NCBI GenBank assembly: GCA_945862935.1
Contig: CAMBBO010000005.1
Span: 1-32,783, forward strand
Length of the DNA: 32,783 bases
Direction of reading: 5' to 3'
Source: Pseudorhodoplanes sinuspersici
GTDB lineage: Bacteria > Pseudomonadota > Alphaproteobacteria > Rhizobiales > Xanthobacteraceae
Shown: positions 1 to 8,610 of the stretch, in pieces
How the letters are laid out: each line of letters begins with the position of its first letter
Position numbering within the stretch: position 1 is the stretch's first letter
Position numbers and translations under genes: made by a program
Notes under the pieces: model-generated
The model's input: the letters and a program-made list of their open reading frames with translations, nothing else
What the model was told of the DNA's origin: nothing
Database searches by the model: none

Positions 1-260
1 ACGAGATCGCAATCCGACAGCGCATCGAGAGTTTCAACTCCCGAAATATGATTCAGTGCAGCCTTGCGCTGGTCCTCGGAAATGGCGCTCTTGCCAACCT
101 GACGCGCCATGTTGCCGTTGATCGTCGCAAGCCCGGCCTTGATGCGGTCCGGCGCGAGGTCGTACATCAACACCGAATAGTCGGCGAGCGCGCAGACATG
201 GGCAATACCGCTGCCCATCTGCCCCGCGCCAATCACCCCGACTTTGCGAATTTGCACCAT
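1..260 (-). CDS. hbdA: 3-hydroxybutyryl-CoA dehydrogenase, N-terminal part (truncated by window edge)
   Basis: Only the first 86 codons are inside the window; the gene runs off the left edge. The protein begins MVQIRKVGVIGAGQMGSGIA, the GxGxxG dinucleotide-binding start of the 3-hydroxyacyl-CoA dehydrogenase family. The next stretch (YSVLMYDLAPDRIKAGLA) carries the acidic residue at the end of the second beta strand that usually selects NAD(P). The family interconverts 3-hydroxybutyryl-CoA and acetoacetyl-CoA in butyrate/PHB metabolism and at the entry of the ethylmalonyl-CoA pathway. It lies 49 bp downstream of etfA on the same strand, so an etfB-etfA-hbdA operon is likely. No strong Shine-Dalgarno precedes the ATG. 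The chain-length preference cannot be judged from this fragment; the short-chain assignment is inferred from family resemblance and context. Confidence 0.88.
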   Translation of the reverse strand, partial: MVQIRKVGVIGAGQMGSGIAHVCALADYSVLMYDLAPDRIKAGLATINGNMARQVGKSAISEDQRKAALNHISGVETLDALSDCDL

Positions 261-309
261 GATGTTCGTCCGGTTTACCTGAACAGCGGGAGAAAGGGGA
301 GACTCTTTC

Positions 310-1254
310 TCATTTCTTCAGCTTGGCGAGTTCGGCGTCGAGTTCGGGCAGGGCTTGGTACAAGTCCGCGACCAGGCCGTAATCGGCGACCTGAAAGATC
401 GGCGCCTCTTCGTCTTTGTTGATCGCGACGATGATCTTGGAATCCTTCATGCCCGCAAGATGCTGGATCGCGCCGGAAATACCGACCGCGATATAGAGTT
501 CGGGCGCGACCACTTTGCCGGTCTGGCCAACCTGCCAGTCGTTTGGCGCGTAGCCAGCATCGACCGCAGCTCGCGACGCACCCATCGCGGCACCGAGCTT
601 GTCGGCGACAGGCTCAATATACTTGGTGAAATTCTCGCGGTTCTGCATGGCGCGACCGCCGGAGATGACGATGCGAGCCGAAGTCAGTTCAGGACGATCC
701 GACTTCGACAATTCCTCGCCGACGAAAGACGAGAGAGCCGGGTCCGCCGGAATTGTCACATTCTCGATGGACGCAGAACCGCCCTCGCCCGCTGCCTGGA
801 AGGCCGCGGTGCGCACGGTGATGACCTTCTTCTTATCTTTCGACTTCACCGTCTGGATCGCGTTGCCTGCGTAGATCGGACGCTCAAACGTATCCGGCGC
901 GACCACCTTGGTAATTTCGGAAATCTGCATCACGTCGAGCAAGGCGGCGACGCGCGGCATCACATTCTTGCCCGTCGTCGTTGCCGGTGCGATCAGCACA
1001 TCGTAGGCGCCAGCGAGCGACACGATCAACGCCGCAGTCGGCTCCGCGAGGCGATGTTCGAGCGCATCGCTCTCGGCGAGCAAAACCTTGCTCACGCCGT
1101 CCAGCTTGGCTGCGGCATCGGCCACGGCCTTGCAGCCCTTGCCCGCGATCAGAACGTGAATGTCGCCGCCAATCTGTTTGGCCGCTGTCAGCGTCTTGAG
1201 CGTCGGATCGAGAATCGTCTTGTTGTCGTGCTTTGCGAGAAGAAGCGTTGTCAT
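310..1254 (-). CDS. etfA: Electron transfer flavoprotein alpha subunit
   Basis: This 314-residue protein is the FAD-carrying subunit of the ETF heterodimer, which takes electrons from acyl-CoA dehydrogenases and passes them to ETF-ubiquinone oxidoreductase. Its length is typical. The C-terminal FAD domain is clear: SGGRAMQN near residue 199, [20 protein letters not shown], then [20 protein letters not shown] and [19 protein letters not shown]. The start ATG overlaps the etfB stop by one base (TGATG), which points to translational coupling. In this window its natural client is the acyl-CoA dehydrogenase at 4626-6299, because methylsuccinyl-CoA dehydrogenase is an ETF-dependent type of enzyme. 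That pairing is inference. Confidence 0.97.
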   Translation of the reverse strand: MTTLLLAKHDNKTILDPTLKTLTAAKQIGGDIHVLIAGKGCKAVADAAAKLDGVSKVLLAESDALEHRLAEPTAALIVSLAGAYDVLIAPATTTGKNVMPRVAALLDVMQISEITKVVAPDTFERPIYAGNAIQTVKSKDKKKVITVRTAAFQAAGEGGSASIENVTIPADPALSSFVGEELSKSDRPELTSARIVISGGRAMQNRENFTKYIEPVADKLGAAMGASRAAVDAGYAPNDWQVGQTGKVVAPELYIAVGISGAIQHLAGMKDSKIIVAINKDEEAPIFQVADYGLVADLYQALPELDAELAKLKK

Positions 1255-2000
1255 CAGATTACACCCGCATCTTTCAGTTTGCCGACGAGTTCGGCGACGG
1301 AGCCGACCTTCGCACCAGCCTTGCGCCCGGTTGGCTCGCCGGTCTTCACAACTTCAAGCCGCGGCGCGACGTCGACGCCGAGCGCCTCCGGCGTTTTTTC
1401 GTCAATCGGCTTCTTCTTCGCCTTCATGATGTTCGGCAGGCTGGCGTAGCGCGGCTCGTTCAGCCGCAGATCGGTCGTGACGATGGCCGGGCTTTTTAGC
1501 TTGACCGTCTGCAGGCCGCCGTCGACTTCGCGCGTCACAAGAATATGGTCGCTCTCGATCACGATCTTGGAAGCGAATGTTCCCTGTGGCCAGTTGAGCA
1601 AGGCCGCAAGCATCTGACCGGTTTGATTGCTGTCGTCGTCGATGGCTTGCTTGCCGAGGATGACGAGGCCGGGCTTTTCTTCATCCACCACGGCTTTGAG
1701 AAGCTTCGCGACCGCGAGCGGCTCAAGCGCCGTATCGGTCTTGATGAGGATGCCACGGTCGGCACCCATCGCAAGCGCGGTGCGGATTGTCTCGGCGCTG
1801 GAAGCAGCACCGGCTGAAACGGCGACCACTTCGGTCGCCTTGCCCGCTTCCTTGAGCCGCAGCGCCTCTTCGACCGCGATCTCGTCGAAGGGATTCATCG
1901 ACATCTTGACGTTGGCGAGTTCGACGCCCGAACCATCGGATTTAACGCGGATTTTGACGTTGTAATCGACGACCCGTTTGACGGGCACCAAAATCTTCAT
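1254..2000 (-). CDS. etfB: Electron transfer flavoprotein beta subunit
   Basis: A 248-residue ETF beta subunit, the AMP-binding partner of EtfA. It starts [20 protein letters not shown] and continues with [19 protein letters not shown], the conserved family start, followed by [21 protein letters not shown] near residue 120. The ATG is preceded by AAAGGACAAGAA, a good ribosome binding site. It is the first gene of the etfB-etfA pair and lies 89 bp downstream of the cobalamin adenosyltransferase on the same strand, so it may have its own promoter or be read through from the tspO-HIG1-adenosyltransferase group. Length and domain order are normal. Confidence 0.97.
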   Translation of the reverse strand: MKILVPVKRVVDYNVKIRVKSDGSGVELANVKMSMNPFDEIAVEEALRLKEAGKATEVVAVSAGAASSAETIRTALAMGADRGILIKTDTALEPLAVAKLLKAVVDEEKPGLVILGKQAIDDDSNQTGQMLAALLNWPQGTFASKIVIESDHILVTREVDGGLQTVKLKSPAIVTTDLRLNEPRYASLPNIMKAKKKPIDEKTPEALGVDVAPRLEVVKTGEPTGRKAGAKVGSVAELVGKLKDAGVI

Positions 2001-2089
2001 TTCTTGTCCTTTGGCGGTCCTGGCGCGCCGCGCAAACTAATGGTGCGCCGCAGCGGGGTCAACGTGAGGCCCGGTGCCCGGTTTTGGCT

Positions 2090-2647
2090 CTACCGGTTCT
2101 GGCCCGGCACCCACATCACGTCGTCCGCACCATTGGCATTGAGGGACCGTCCGGCAACAAAAAGAAAATCGGACAGCCGGTTCACATATTTGATGACGGG
2201 CGGCGACACCGTCTCATCCGGGCAATCGGCCAATTCCACGATCATTCGCTCCGCGCGACGGCAAATTGTGCGCGCAAGATGCAGATACGCCGCTGCCGGA
2301 CTTCCACCCGGCAGGATGAAGGACTGCAACGGGGCCAGATCCTTGTTCAGTAGATCGATATCCCGTTCGAGATGTTCGACCTGAGCGTCGCTGACGCGCA
2401 GCCGCTCATGTCCCGGAAGGCAAAGGTCCGCGCCGAGATCGAACAGGTCGTTCTGGATTCGCGCGAGCATCGGATCGACGGGCGACGCTGCGGTATGCAG
2501 CCGCGCGATCCCGATCGCGGCGTTGGTTTCATCCACCGTGCCGTAAGCCGCGACGCGCAGATCGTATTTCTTGCGCCGTTCACCGCTAGCGAGCGCGGTC
2601 GTTCCGTCGTCGCCCGTTCGGGTATAGATGCGGTTGAGGACGACCAT
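2090..2647 (-). CDS. pduO: PduO-type cob(I)alamin adenosyltransferase
   Basis: This 185-residue protein belongs to the PduO/MMAB family, which transfers adenosyl from ATP to cob(I)alamin to give adenosylcobalamin. The N-terminal ATP-binding segment IYTRTGDDGTTALASGER, the YGTVDETNAAIG segment and the C-terminal NRLSDFLFVAGRSLN helix are all present, with an Arg-rich ARTICRRAER segment near residue 134. Its ATG follows directly on the TAA of the HIG1-like gene (TAAATG), so the two are probably translationally coupled. Adenosylcobalamin is the cofactor of ethylmalonyl-CoA mutase (11900-13897), which gives this gene an obvious role in the neighbourhood, though other B12 enzymes in the cell would also use its product. 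Some databases would label it cobO-like; the fold here is PduO, not CobA. Confidence 0.93.
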   Translation of the reverse strand: MVVLNRIYTRTGDDGTTALASGERRKKYDLRVAAYGTVDETNAAIGIARLHTAASPVDPMLARIQNDLFDLGADLCLPGHERLRVSDAQVEHLERDIDLLNKDLAPLQSFILPGGSPAAAYLHLARTICRRAERMIVELADCPDETVSPPVIKYVNRLSDFLFVAGRSLNANGADDVMWVPGQNR

Positions 2648-2842
2648 TTACTTCGCTGCGGCCCAGACCGCGATCATGATGATGACGATTGCGACGAATT
2701 GCAAAAGCACGCGCAGCCGCATCAATTTTTGCGACGTCTGCGGTGAGCCGCCGCGCATCATGTTGACAAGGCCAAGGACGAGCACGACGCCAACGGCAGC
2801 AATCGCGACGGGGACAAGGAGATAGCTGAAAAAGTCGGACAT
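2648..2842 (-). CDS. HIG1-domain twin-transmembrane protein
   Basis: A 64-residue protein with two membrane segments (about residues 6-27 and 44-62) joined by a short basic loop, RGGSPQTSQKLMRLRVLLQF. That loop and layout match the alphaproteobacterial form of the HIG1 (hypoxia-induced gene 1) domain; the mitochondrial relatives are cytochrome oxidase assembly or supercomplex factors. The ATG follows AAGGAAAACC, a clear ribosome binding site. It lies between tspO and the cobalamin adenosyltransferase on the same strand and abuts the latter. A respiratory role is suggested by the family only. Its immediate coupling to a B12 enzyme gene may simply reflect shared transcription. Confidence 0.82.
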   Translation of the reverse strand: MSDFFSYLLVPVAIAAVGVVLVLGLVNMMRGGSPQTSQKLMRLRVLLQFVAIVIIMIAVWAAAK

Positions 2843-2888
2843 GGTTTTCCTTCTAGCACCGGCGGGCCGGGCTTACAGCCCGGGAAAT

Positions 2889-3383
2889 TCAGTTCAGCGC
2901 GACGATGGAGGCATTCAGGATTGTCGCAAAGGACACCCACGCAAGATAAGGCGCAAGCATCCAAGCCGCCACGCGGTCAATCGGCCAGAACCGGGCGATT
3001 GTGAAGATAATGGCGACGAGAAGTGCTGCGATGACGCCAAGCGCAAGGCGCGGCTGTTCCAATCCAAAAAATACTGGCGACCAGACCGCGTTCAGCACAA
3101 GCTGGCCGAAATACCATCCAAGCGCGTTATTGCGGCCCGGATGGCCGAAGCTAGCCCACACGCGCCAGGCCGCAATCGACATCATCGCGTAAAGAAGCGT
3201 CCAGACCGGCCCGAAAATCCACGCCGGCGGATTAAAAGACGGCTTAACAAGGCCGGCATACCACAAGGGTATTTTCGGCAGCGTAACCAATGATCCGATG
3301 AACGAAACCGCAAAGGCGATGGCGAGAAATACGCCGAGCGCGATCCATTTGCGATAGTTGCCGCGTCCCGTTGTGGTGTTCAC
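2889..3383 (-). CDS. tspO: TspO/MBR family tryptophan-rich sensory protein
   Basis: A 164-residue five-helix membrane protein of the TspO/peripheral benzodiazepine receptor family. The family signatures are all visible: WYAGLVKPSFNPPAWIFGPV at about residues 41-60, then WTLLYAMMSIAAW, LNAVWSPVFFGL and the final PYLAWVSFATILNASI. TspO proteins bind porphyrins and in Rhodobacter modulate oxygen-dependent tetrapyrrole gene expression. The start codon is GTG, preceded by GGAGACGGGATT. It is the first of three same-strand genes (tspO, HIG1-like, adenosyltransferase) with a 46-bp gap to the second, and diverges from the PLP enzyme at 3451. A link to tetrapyrrole or oxygen status is plausible from the neighbours but not demonstrated. 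Confidence 0.95.
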   Translation of the reverse strand: MNTTTGRGNYRKWIALGVFLAIAFAVSFIGSLVTLPKIPLWYAGLVKPSFNPPAWIFGPVWTLLYAMMSIAAWRVWASFGHPGRNNALGWYFGQLVLNAVWSPVFFGLEQPRLALGVIAALLVAIIFTIARFWPIDRVAAWMLAPYLAWVSFATILNASIVALN

Positions 3384-3450
3384 AATCCCGTCTCCGCTTC
3401 CGAGCTTCCGATTTTACAACGTCGCGCCCGTCTGGTGTGATCCATAAAGC

Positions 3451-4605
3451 ATGACCGATAAACCCGTTCCGCTGAAACCACGCACCCTCGCAGTCCAGGC
3501 CCTCGGTGCGGACGAGCCTGTCACCAAGGGCGTGGTTCCGCCCGTACACGTTGCAACGACCTTCGTTCGCGACCCGGATAACCAATACCGCTCCGGTTAC
3601 GTTTACGGCAGGCCCGACAACGCCACCGTGCGGCAGGCCGAGGCCGTCATCGCCGCGCTGGAAAATGCAAAAGGCGCGATGCTGTTCGGCTCCGGCATGG
3701 CCGCGGCCACGTCCGTCATTCTGGCGCTGGAAAAGCCCTCGCATATCGTCGCGTCGAAGGTGATGTATTGGGCGTTTCGCGCGTGGCTGGTTGCTTCTGC
3801 GCGATTTGGCCATAGCGTCGATTTCGTCGATACCTCCGACCTCGATGCCGTACGCAAGGCCGTAAAGCCGAACGAGACGAAACTGGTCTGGATTGAGACG
3901 CCGGGAAATCCGCTCTGGACCATCACCGACATCGCGGCGGTTGCCGAGATCGCGCACAAGGCGGGCGCGCTCTGCGCAGTCGATTCCACCGTGGCAACGC
4001 CAATCCTGAAACGGCCGCTCACGCTCGGCGCGGACATCGTGATGCATTCCGCGACCAAATTCCTCAATGGCCATTCGGACGTGATTGCGGGCGCGCTTGC
4101 CTGCGCCGACACCGAGGGCTTCTGGAAAAATATCGTTGCCGTCCGCTCGCAGCATGGCGCAACGATCGGGCCATTCGAAGCATGGTTGCTCCTTCGCGGA
4201 ATGCGCACGCTCGACATGCGCGTTCGCACGCAGACCGAAACTGCGACGCAACTCGCCACACGCTTCTCGCACCACCCAAATGTTATGGGCGTCCTTTATC
4301 CCGGATTGAAAAATCATCCCGGCCACGCTGTCGCGGCTCGTCAGATGACCAGTGGCTTCGGCGGAATGCTGTCGATCCTCGTCAAAGGCGGAGAACGCGC
4401 GGCAATCGACGCCGCAGCTCGCGTCGACGTGTGGAAACGCGCGACGTCGCTCGGCGGAGTGGAAAGCCTGATCGAGCATCGCGCTTCGGTCGAAGGGCCC
4501 GGATCGCCCTGCCCGCCGGAATTGCTGCGCCTATCCGCAGGTCTCGAAGATCCGGACGATCTGTTCAACGATCTCGACCGCGCTTTGCGCGCGGCAAATT
4601 CGTGA
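3451..4605 (+). CDS. metC: Cystathionine beta-lyase / gamma-synthase-type PLP enzyme
   Basis: A 384-residue member of the Cys/Met metabolism PLP-dependent family. The PLP lysine is K203 in HSATKFLNGHSD. Upstream lie the neighbouring-subunit phosphate motif YVYGRPDN (about 50-57), LFGSGMAAATSVI (78-90), IETPGNPLW (148-156) and the cofactor aspartate in CAVDSTVATP (175-184). The substrate cannot be fixed by eye: the family includes cystathionine beta-lyase, cystathionine gamma-synthase and methionine gamma-lyase, and metC is the name usually given to alphaproteobacterial proteins of this shape. It stands alone, diverging from tspO and converging on the acyl-CoA dehydrogenase with a 20-bp gap. 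I see no upstream SAM riboswitch. Confidence 0.85.
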   Translation: MTDKPVPLKPRTLAVQALGADEPVTKGVVPPVHVATTFVRDPDNQYRSGYVYGRPDNATVRQAEAVIAALENAKGAMLFGSGMAAATSVILALEKPSHIVASKVMYWAFRAWLVASARFGHSVDFVDTSDLDAVRKAVKPNETKLVWIETPGNPLWTITDIAAVAEIAHKAGALCAVDSTVATPILKRPLTLGADIVMHSATKFLNGHSDVIAGALACADTEGFWKNIVAVRSQHGATIGPFEAWLLLRGMRTLDMRVRTQTETATQLATRFSHHPNVMGVLYPGLKNHPGHAVAARQMTSGFGGMLSILVKGGERAAIDAAARVDVWKRATSLGGVESLIEHRASVEGPGSPCPPELLRLSAGLEDPDDLFNDLDRALRAANS

Positions 4606-4625
4606 TCTGAGATTTTTCGCAGCGG

Positions 4626-6299
4626 CTAATTGCTGCCGTCGAGCAATCTTCGTGCGATGACCTGCGCCTGAATTTCCGCAGCTCCTTCGAAGATATTGAG
4701 GATGCGTGCGTCGCACAGAATGCGCGAGACCGGAAATTCCAGCGCGAACCCGTTGCCGCCATGGATCTGCACTGCGTTGTCGGCAGCGGCCCACGCCACA
4801 CGCGCGGCGAGAAGTTTCGCCATTCCGGCTTCGAGATCGCAACGGCGGCCGGAATCCTTTTCGCGCGCGGCGAAATAGGTCAGCTGGCGAGCGATGAGAA
4901 TTTCAACGGCCATCATCGCGATCTTGTCCGCGACGCGGGGAAAATCAACAATCGGGCCGCCAAATTGCTGGCGCTGCTGCGCGTAATTCAACGCCTGATC
5001 GAGGGCTGCCTGCGCGACGCCGACTGCGCGCGCTGCCGTCTGGATGCGCGCTGACTCAAACGTTTGCATCAGCTGCTTGAAGCCTGCGCCTTCAACGCCG
5101 CCCAGCACGTTCTGCGCCTTCACCTCGAAACCGTCGAACGCGATTTCGTATTCCTTCATGCCGCGATAGCCGAGCACCTCGATCTCGGTGCCGGTCATGC
5201 CTTTGGCCGGAAACGGATCGGCATCGGTACCGCGCGGCTTTTCGGCAAGCAGCATCGACAGCCCCCGATAGCCGGGCTCTTTCGGATTCGTTCGAACCAA
5301 AAGCGTCATCAGATCGGCACGCACCGGATGCGTGATCCAGGTCTTGTTGCCCTGAACGCGGTAAACCTCGCCATCGCGAGTGGCGCGCGTTTTGAGCGAA
5401 CCAAGATCGGAGCCGACATTCGGCTCGGTGAACACCGCGGTCGGCAGGATTTCGCCCGACGCGATCTTCGGCAGCCATTGGCGCTTCTGGTCTTCCGTAC
5501 CGCTGCCGAGAATGAGTTCGGCCGCGATTTCCGAACGCGTGCCGAGTGAGCCGACGCCGATATAGCCGCGCGACAATTCCTCGGACACGACGCACATCGA
5601 TTCCTTGCCGAGACCCATGCCCCCATATTCTTCCGGGATGGTCAGGCCGAAAACGCCGAGCTCGGACATCTGGGTAATGATGTCCATTGGAATGTAGCTG
5701 TTGGTGCGATGCCATTGCTGCGCGTGCGGGATCACCTCGCTCACCGCGAATTTACGCATCTCGTCGCGGATCGATTCCAGCGTTTCGTCGAGACCGGATC
5801 CGCCATACGTCAGATCCTGATTTTCGCGCATCAGTTCGACAAGGCGAGCGCGGCGCGCCGCCGTGTTGCCGTTTGCGATCAAAGCTTCGATCTGCGGCGT
5901 GACGCGCACGGCAACGGCGGACGACGTCAATCCAAGATCGGAAAGGCGAACGATTTCGCCCTGGCTCATCGGAATGCCGCCGAGAATCTGGGCGAGATAC
6001 TCACCCATCCCGATGCGGACAATAATTTCCTCGGTCTCGCCAAACCGCCCAGCGGACTGCATGCGCTCCGCGTAGGAAGCAAGCTGGCGCAAAGCCTCGA
6101 CATAGGTGGCGAGCCAGGACAGTCCGTGGGTCGCCCGCTGCTCGCGGTCGAGAACGCGGCTGCTGTTGCCGCCCTCGATAATGACGCGCTGGCGGACCTT
6201 CAGGGTCGCATCGGCGAGAAGGGCCTCGGCGACGCCGACCGCCTCAGCGGCTCGGGCTGGAAAATTGTCCGGTTCGGCGCGGGCGGATGCCATGGCCAT
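4626..6299 (-). CDS. mcd: Acyl-CoA dehydrogenase, probable (2S)-methylsuccinyl-CoA dehydrogenase
   Basis: With this start the protein has 557 residues: an N-terminal extension of about 165 residues ahead of a complete acyl-CoA dehydrogenase fold. The fold shows TAVFTEPNVGSDLGSLKTRA for flavin/substrate binding, the GMTGTEIEVLGYRGMKEYEI middle segment, RQQFGGPIVDFPRVADKIA, and C-terminal IHGGNGFALEFPVSRI with the likely catalytic glutamate E538 in IFEGAAEIQ. The long N-terminal domain and the GTEIEVLGYRGM segment fit methylsuccinyl-CoA dehydrogenase of the ethylmalonyl-CoA pathway, which oxidises (2S)-methylsuccinyl-CoA to mesaconyl-CoA. Co-occurrence with ccr, ecm and etfAB supports this. The reading frame is open upstream to 6503, but the ATG at 6299 fits the family start and follows GGGGGTCGCAAC. 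A generic medium-chain dehydrogenase is the alternative. Confidence 0.85.
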   Translation of the reverse strand: MAMASARAEPDNFPARAAEAVGVAEALLADATLKVRQRVIIEGGNSSRVLDREQRATHGLSWLATYVEALRQLASYAERMQSAGRFGETEEIIVRIGMGEYLAQILGGIPMSQGEIVRLSDLGLTSSAVAVRVTPQIEALIANGNTAARRARLVELMRENQDLTYGGSGLDETLESIRDEMRKFAVSEVIPHAQQWHRTNSYIPMDIITQMSELGVFGLTIPEEYGGMGLGKESMCVVSEELSRGYIGVGSLGTRSEIAAELILGSGTEDQKRQWLPKIASGEILPTAVFTEPNVGSDLGSLKTRATRDGEVYRVQGNKTWITHPVRADLMTLLVRTNPKEPGYRGLSMLLAEKPRGTDADPFPAKGMTGTEIEVLGYRGMKEYEIAFDGFEVKAQNVLGGVEGAGFKQLMQTFESARIQTAARAVGVAQAALDQALNYAQQRQQFGGPIVDFPRVADKIAMMAVEILIARQLTYFAAREKDSGRRCDLEAGMAKLLAARVAWAAADNAVQIHGGNGFALEFPVSRILCDARILNIFEGAAEIQAQVIARRLLDGSN

Positions 6300-6336
6300 G
6301 TTGCGACCCCCACGGCGCGAATTTAATTGCTTCGTG

Positions 6337-6349
6337 TGTGCGCCGCACA
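6337..6349. promoter_or_regulatory. Palindrome TGTGC-GCC-GCACA upstream of mcd
   Basis: A perfect 5-3-5 inverted repeat lies 38-50 bp upstream of the mcd start codon, in the divergent region between mcd and the chemoreceptor gene. Its form resembles the 6-3-6 repeat upstream of ccr. It could be a dimeric regulator site; this is pattern recognition only and the regulator is unknown. Confidence 0.3.
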
Positions 6350-6433
6350 AATCAAAAACAGCACGGCACCGTGGGCAAATCAATACCGCTGACGACGGAG
6401 CCCGGGCGCCCATTAACGAGCCGTTCACCATAT

Positions 6434-6444
6434 TTTGCGGCAAA
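6434..6444. promoter_or_regulatory. Palindrome TTTGC-G-GCAAA in the mcd/chemoreceptor intergenic region
   Basis: A perfect 11-bp inverted repeat lies in the AT-rich part of the divergent intergenic region, about 29 bp upstream of the chemoreceptor ATG. TTTGC/GCAAA half-sites are reminiscent of operators of ScfR/RamB-type acyl-CoA regulators, which control acetate and propionate assimilation genes in other bacteria. That link is from memory and is weak; the repeat is short enough to arise by chance. Confidence 0.28.
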
Positions 6445-6472
6445 TTTAACCATTTCGCGGTCTTCTGCCTAA

Positions 6473-8533
6473 ATGACGCTCGCCAAAAAGCCCGATGCCC
6501 CATCCCGCTCTTCGAAGCGGGTATTCGACGGCGCGATGTGGCAGTCGCGGTTCAACGGGATCATCAGTTCGGTTTCGGTGCGTACCCGCATCATCGTGAT
6601 CGCGCTGATCCCTGTCGTCGGGCTGCTGGTGAACGGATTTACATTCACCGTCGGTGAGCACGACATCGAAGCTGGATCCAGACAGGCACGGCAGGCCGAA
6701 CTGCTCGCCGAAGCAAGCATGGAATACCAGCGCGCGCTGATGAGCCTGCGCATCACGGCCCGCGATTTTGCAAATGACGCAACCGAAGATCAGACCAAGG
6801 CATTTGCCGATTTCACCAATCGCGCTTTGCAAAAGCTCGACATGATGGAAATCTCGGCGAACGTCGATAGCTGGGAGACGCTGCAGACCCTGCGCTCCCG
6901 CCTCGGCGATCTGGAAAAAAACTTTGCCAGTGCTGTGAAGGAAAAACGCCGTCTGGGATTCACAGCCAATCTTGGCCTGCGCCGCGAATTGCGGGAAGCG
7001 AGCATCGCGGTTGAGAACATCATCAACACTCAGCTCGCGCCGATGCAGGAAGCGGACCAGCGCAAGATCGCGATTGCGCTTCTGGAAATGCGCCGCTCGG
7101 AAACAGATTACCAGCTCACGCGCATGCAATTCGTCCAGGATCATTTCTTCGAAGGATACAAGCACTTCGAGAAAGTCCTGAAAGAAGTTGCTATCGAGGA
7201 CAGTGTCAGGGCAGCAATCGCAAAGCAGGTGAAAACCTACACCGATGTGTTCGCGACATGGTCGGAAAGTGTCGAGAAGGTTCGCCCTCATCTGGTGATC
7301 CTGGACGTCACCGGCGAACGCATGATCCCGCTGGCCGATGAATTGATTGCCTCTGCCCGGCGCGCTGCTGCCGATGCAGACCAGGCGCTGCACAAGGCAC
7401 AAGCGCGGACACGCAATATCATCATCAGCATCGGATCTGCCGCGGTGCTGTTCGGCCTTGCCTTGAGCTGGCTGATCGGCCGCAGCATCACGCGGCCGCT
7501 GAACGGCCTCGCTGACGTGATGAAGAAGCTTGCTGCCGGCGATACATCCCCGCGCATTCCAGCTACTCGCGCGCGTGACGAGATCGGCGAAATGGCACGG
7601 ACCGTGATCGTCTTCCGTGACACGATGATCGAGCGCGAGCGGCTCGCTGCGACGCAGGACGAAACCGGCCGCGCCCGCGAACGCCGGAGCGAAACGATCG
7701 CAGCAACAATCGCGCGGTTCGAAAAATCCGTGGATCAGGTCTTGAGTAAGGTGCGAGCTGCGGCGGACCGGATGGAAACAACGTCGGGCCAGCTCGATAG
7801 CGCCGCCAATTCGATGGCAAGCGAAGCGCGTCAGGCCGAAGATCGCGTGAACGCGGCGTCCGCCGACGTCACCACCGCTGCTGGGTCCGTTGAGGAACTC
7901 GCAGCCTCCATCGGCGAGATTTCCAACCAGGCCCACACCTCGACCGAAGTCGCCGGCCGGGCCGTCACCGAAGCAAAACGCACCGCACAGACAATGACCG
8001 ATCTCGGCGTTGCCGCCACCCGCATCGGCGAAGTCGTCAACCTTATTCAGGCGATTGCTGGCCAAACCAACCTTCTCGCCCTCAACGCGACCATCGAGGC
8101 GGCACGAGCCGGGGAATCCGGCCGCGGATTTGCTGTCGTGGCAGCGGAAGTGAAGTCGCTTGCGGGTCAAACTGCGCGCGCCACAGAAGACATCGCTGAA
8201 CAGATCGGGTCGATTCAATCGGCTGCGGCCGATGCCGCGCAGGCCATCTCCAAGGTCAACGATATTATCGGGGACATGTCGGCGATTGCCGCAAGCGTCG
8301 CGGCCACGGTGGAAGAACAAAACTCGGCCGTTCTTTCGATTGCCGAAGGCGTGACCAGCGCATCGACCGAGGCGCGCACCGGCGCAGAATCCATGAGCCG
8401 GGTCACCGCCGCGACCAAGGACGCAAGACAAACCGCCGCCGAGGTTCGCACGCTTGCGGATACGCTCGCGGTTGAAGCCGAAGGGCTTGAAGGCGAAGTC
8501 CGGCGCTTCCTCGCCGATGTTCGCGCCACATAG
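6473..8533 (+). CDS. Methyl-accepting chemotaxis protein with large periplasmic sensor
   Basis: A 686-residue transmembrane chemoreceptor. Membrane segment 1 is at about residues 39-58 and segment 2 at about 314-336. They bracket a periplasmic helical region of about 255 residues, whose size and helical character fit a helical bimodular (HBM) domain, a type known to bind small organic acids in other bacteria. A HAMP domain follows (about 337-390), then the signalling domain with the conserved hairpin tip [20 protein letters not shown] at about 527-546. The protein ends LADVRAT without the C-terminal methyltransferase-tethering pentapeptide seen in high-abundance receptors. It diverges from mcd across 173 bp. 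The ligand is unknown; an organic acid would suit the neighbours but that is speculation. Confidence 0.93.
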   Translation: MTLAKKPDAPSRSSKRVFDGAMWQSRFNGIISSVSVRTRIIVIALIPVVGLLVNGFTFTVGEHDIEAGSRQARQAELLAEASMEYQRALMSLRITARDFANDATEDQTKAFADFTNRALQKLDMMEISANVDSWETLQTLRSRLGDLEKNFASAVKEKRRLGFTANLGLRRELREASIAVENIINTQLAPMQEADQRKIAIALLEMRRSETDYQLTRMQFVQDHFFEGYKHFEKVLKEVAIEDSVRAAIAKQVKTYTDVFATWSESVEKVRPHLVILDVTGERMIPLADELIASARRAAADADQALHKAQARTRNIIISIGSAAVLFGLALSWLIGRSITRPLNGLADVMKKLAAGDTSPRIPATRARDEIGEMARTVIVFRDTMIERERLAATQDETGRARERRSETIAATIARFEKSVDQVLSKVRAAADRMETTSGQLDSAANSMASEARQAEDRVNAASADVTTAAGSVEELAASIGEISNQAHTSTEVAGRAVTEAKRTAQTMTDLGVAATRIGEVVNLIQAIAGQTNLLALNATIEAARAGESGRGFAVVAAEVKSLAGQTARATEDIAEQIGSIQSAAADAAQAISKVNDIIGDMSAIAASVAATVEEQNSAVLSIAEGVTSASTEARTGAESMSRVTAATKDARQTAAEVRTLADTLAVEAEGLEGEVRRFLADVRAT

Positions 8534-8610
8534 TTCCGGTTGTTCTGCGCCTCGCGCTTCCCCTTGCTATTTTGCAACGCAAGATGTGATGTGCGGCTAG
8601 GAGCACCGCC

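Noticed and set aside
3244-4479. A 411-codon open frame antisense to the PLP enzyme and extending into tspO.
   Set aside because: Both overlapped genes have clear family motifs. The antisense product has no recognisable domain and spans two unrelated genes.
6446-8431. A 661-codon open frame antisense to the chemoreceptor gene.
   Set aside because: It lies entirely opposite a convincing chemoreceptor, has Cys/Arg/His-rich composition typical of GC-rich antisense frames, and shows no family motif.
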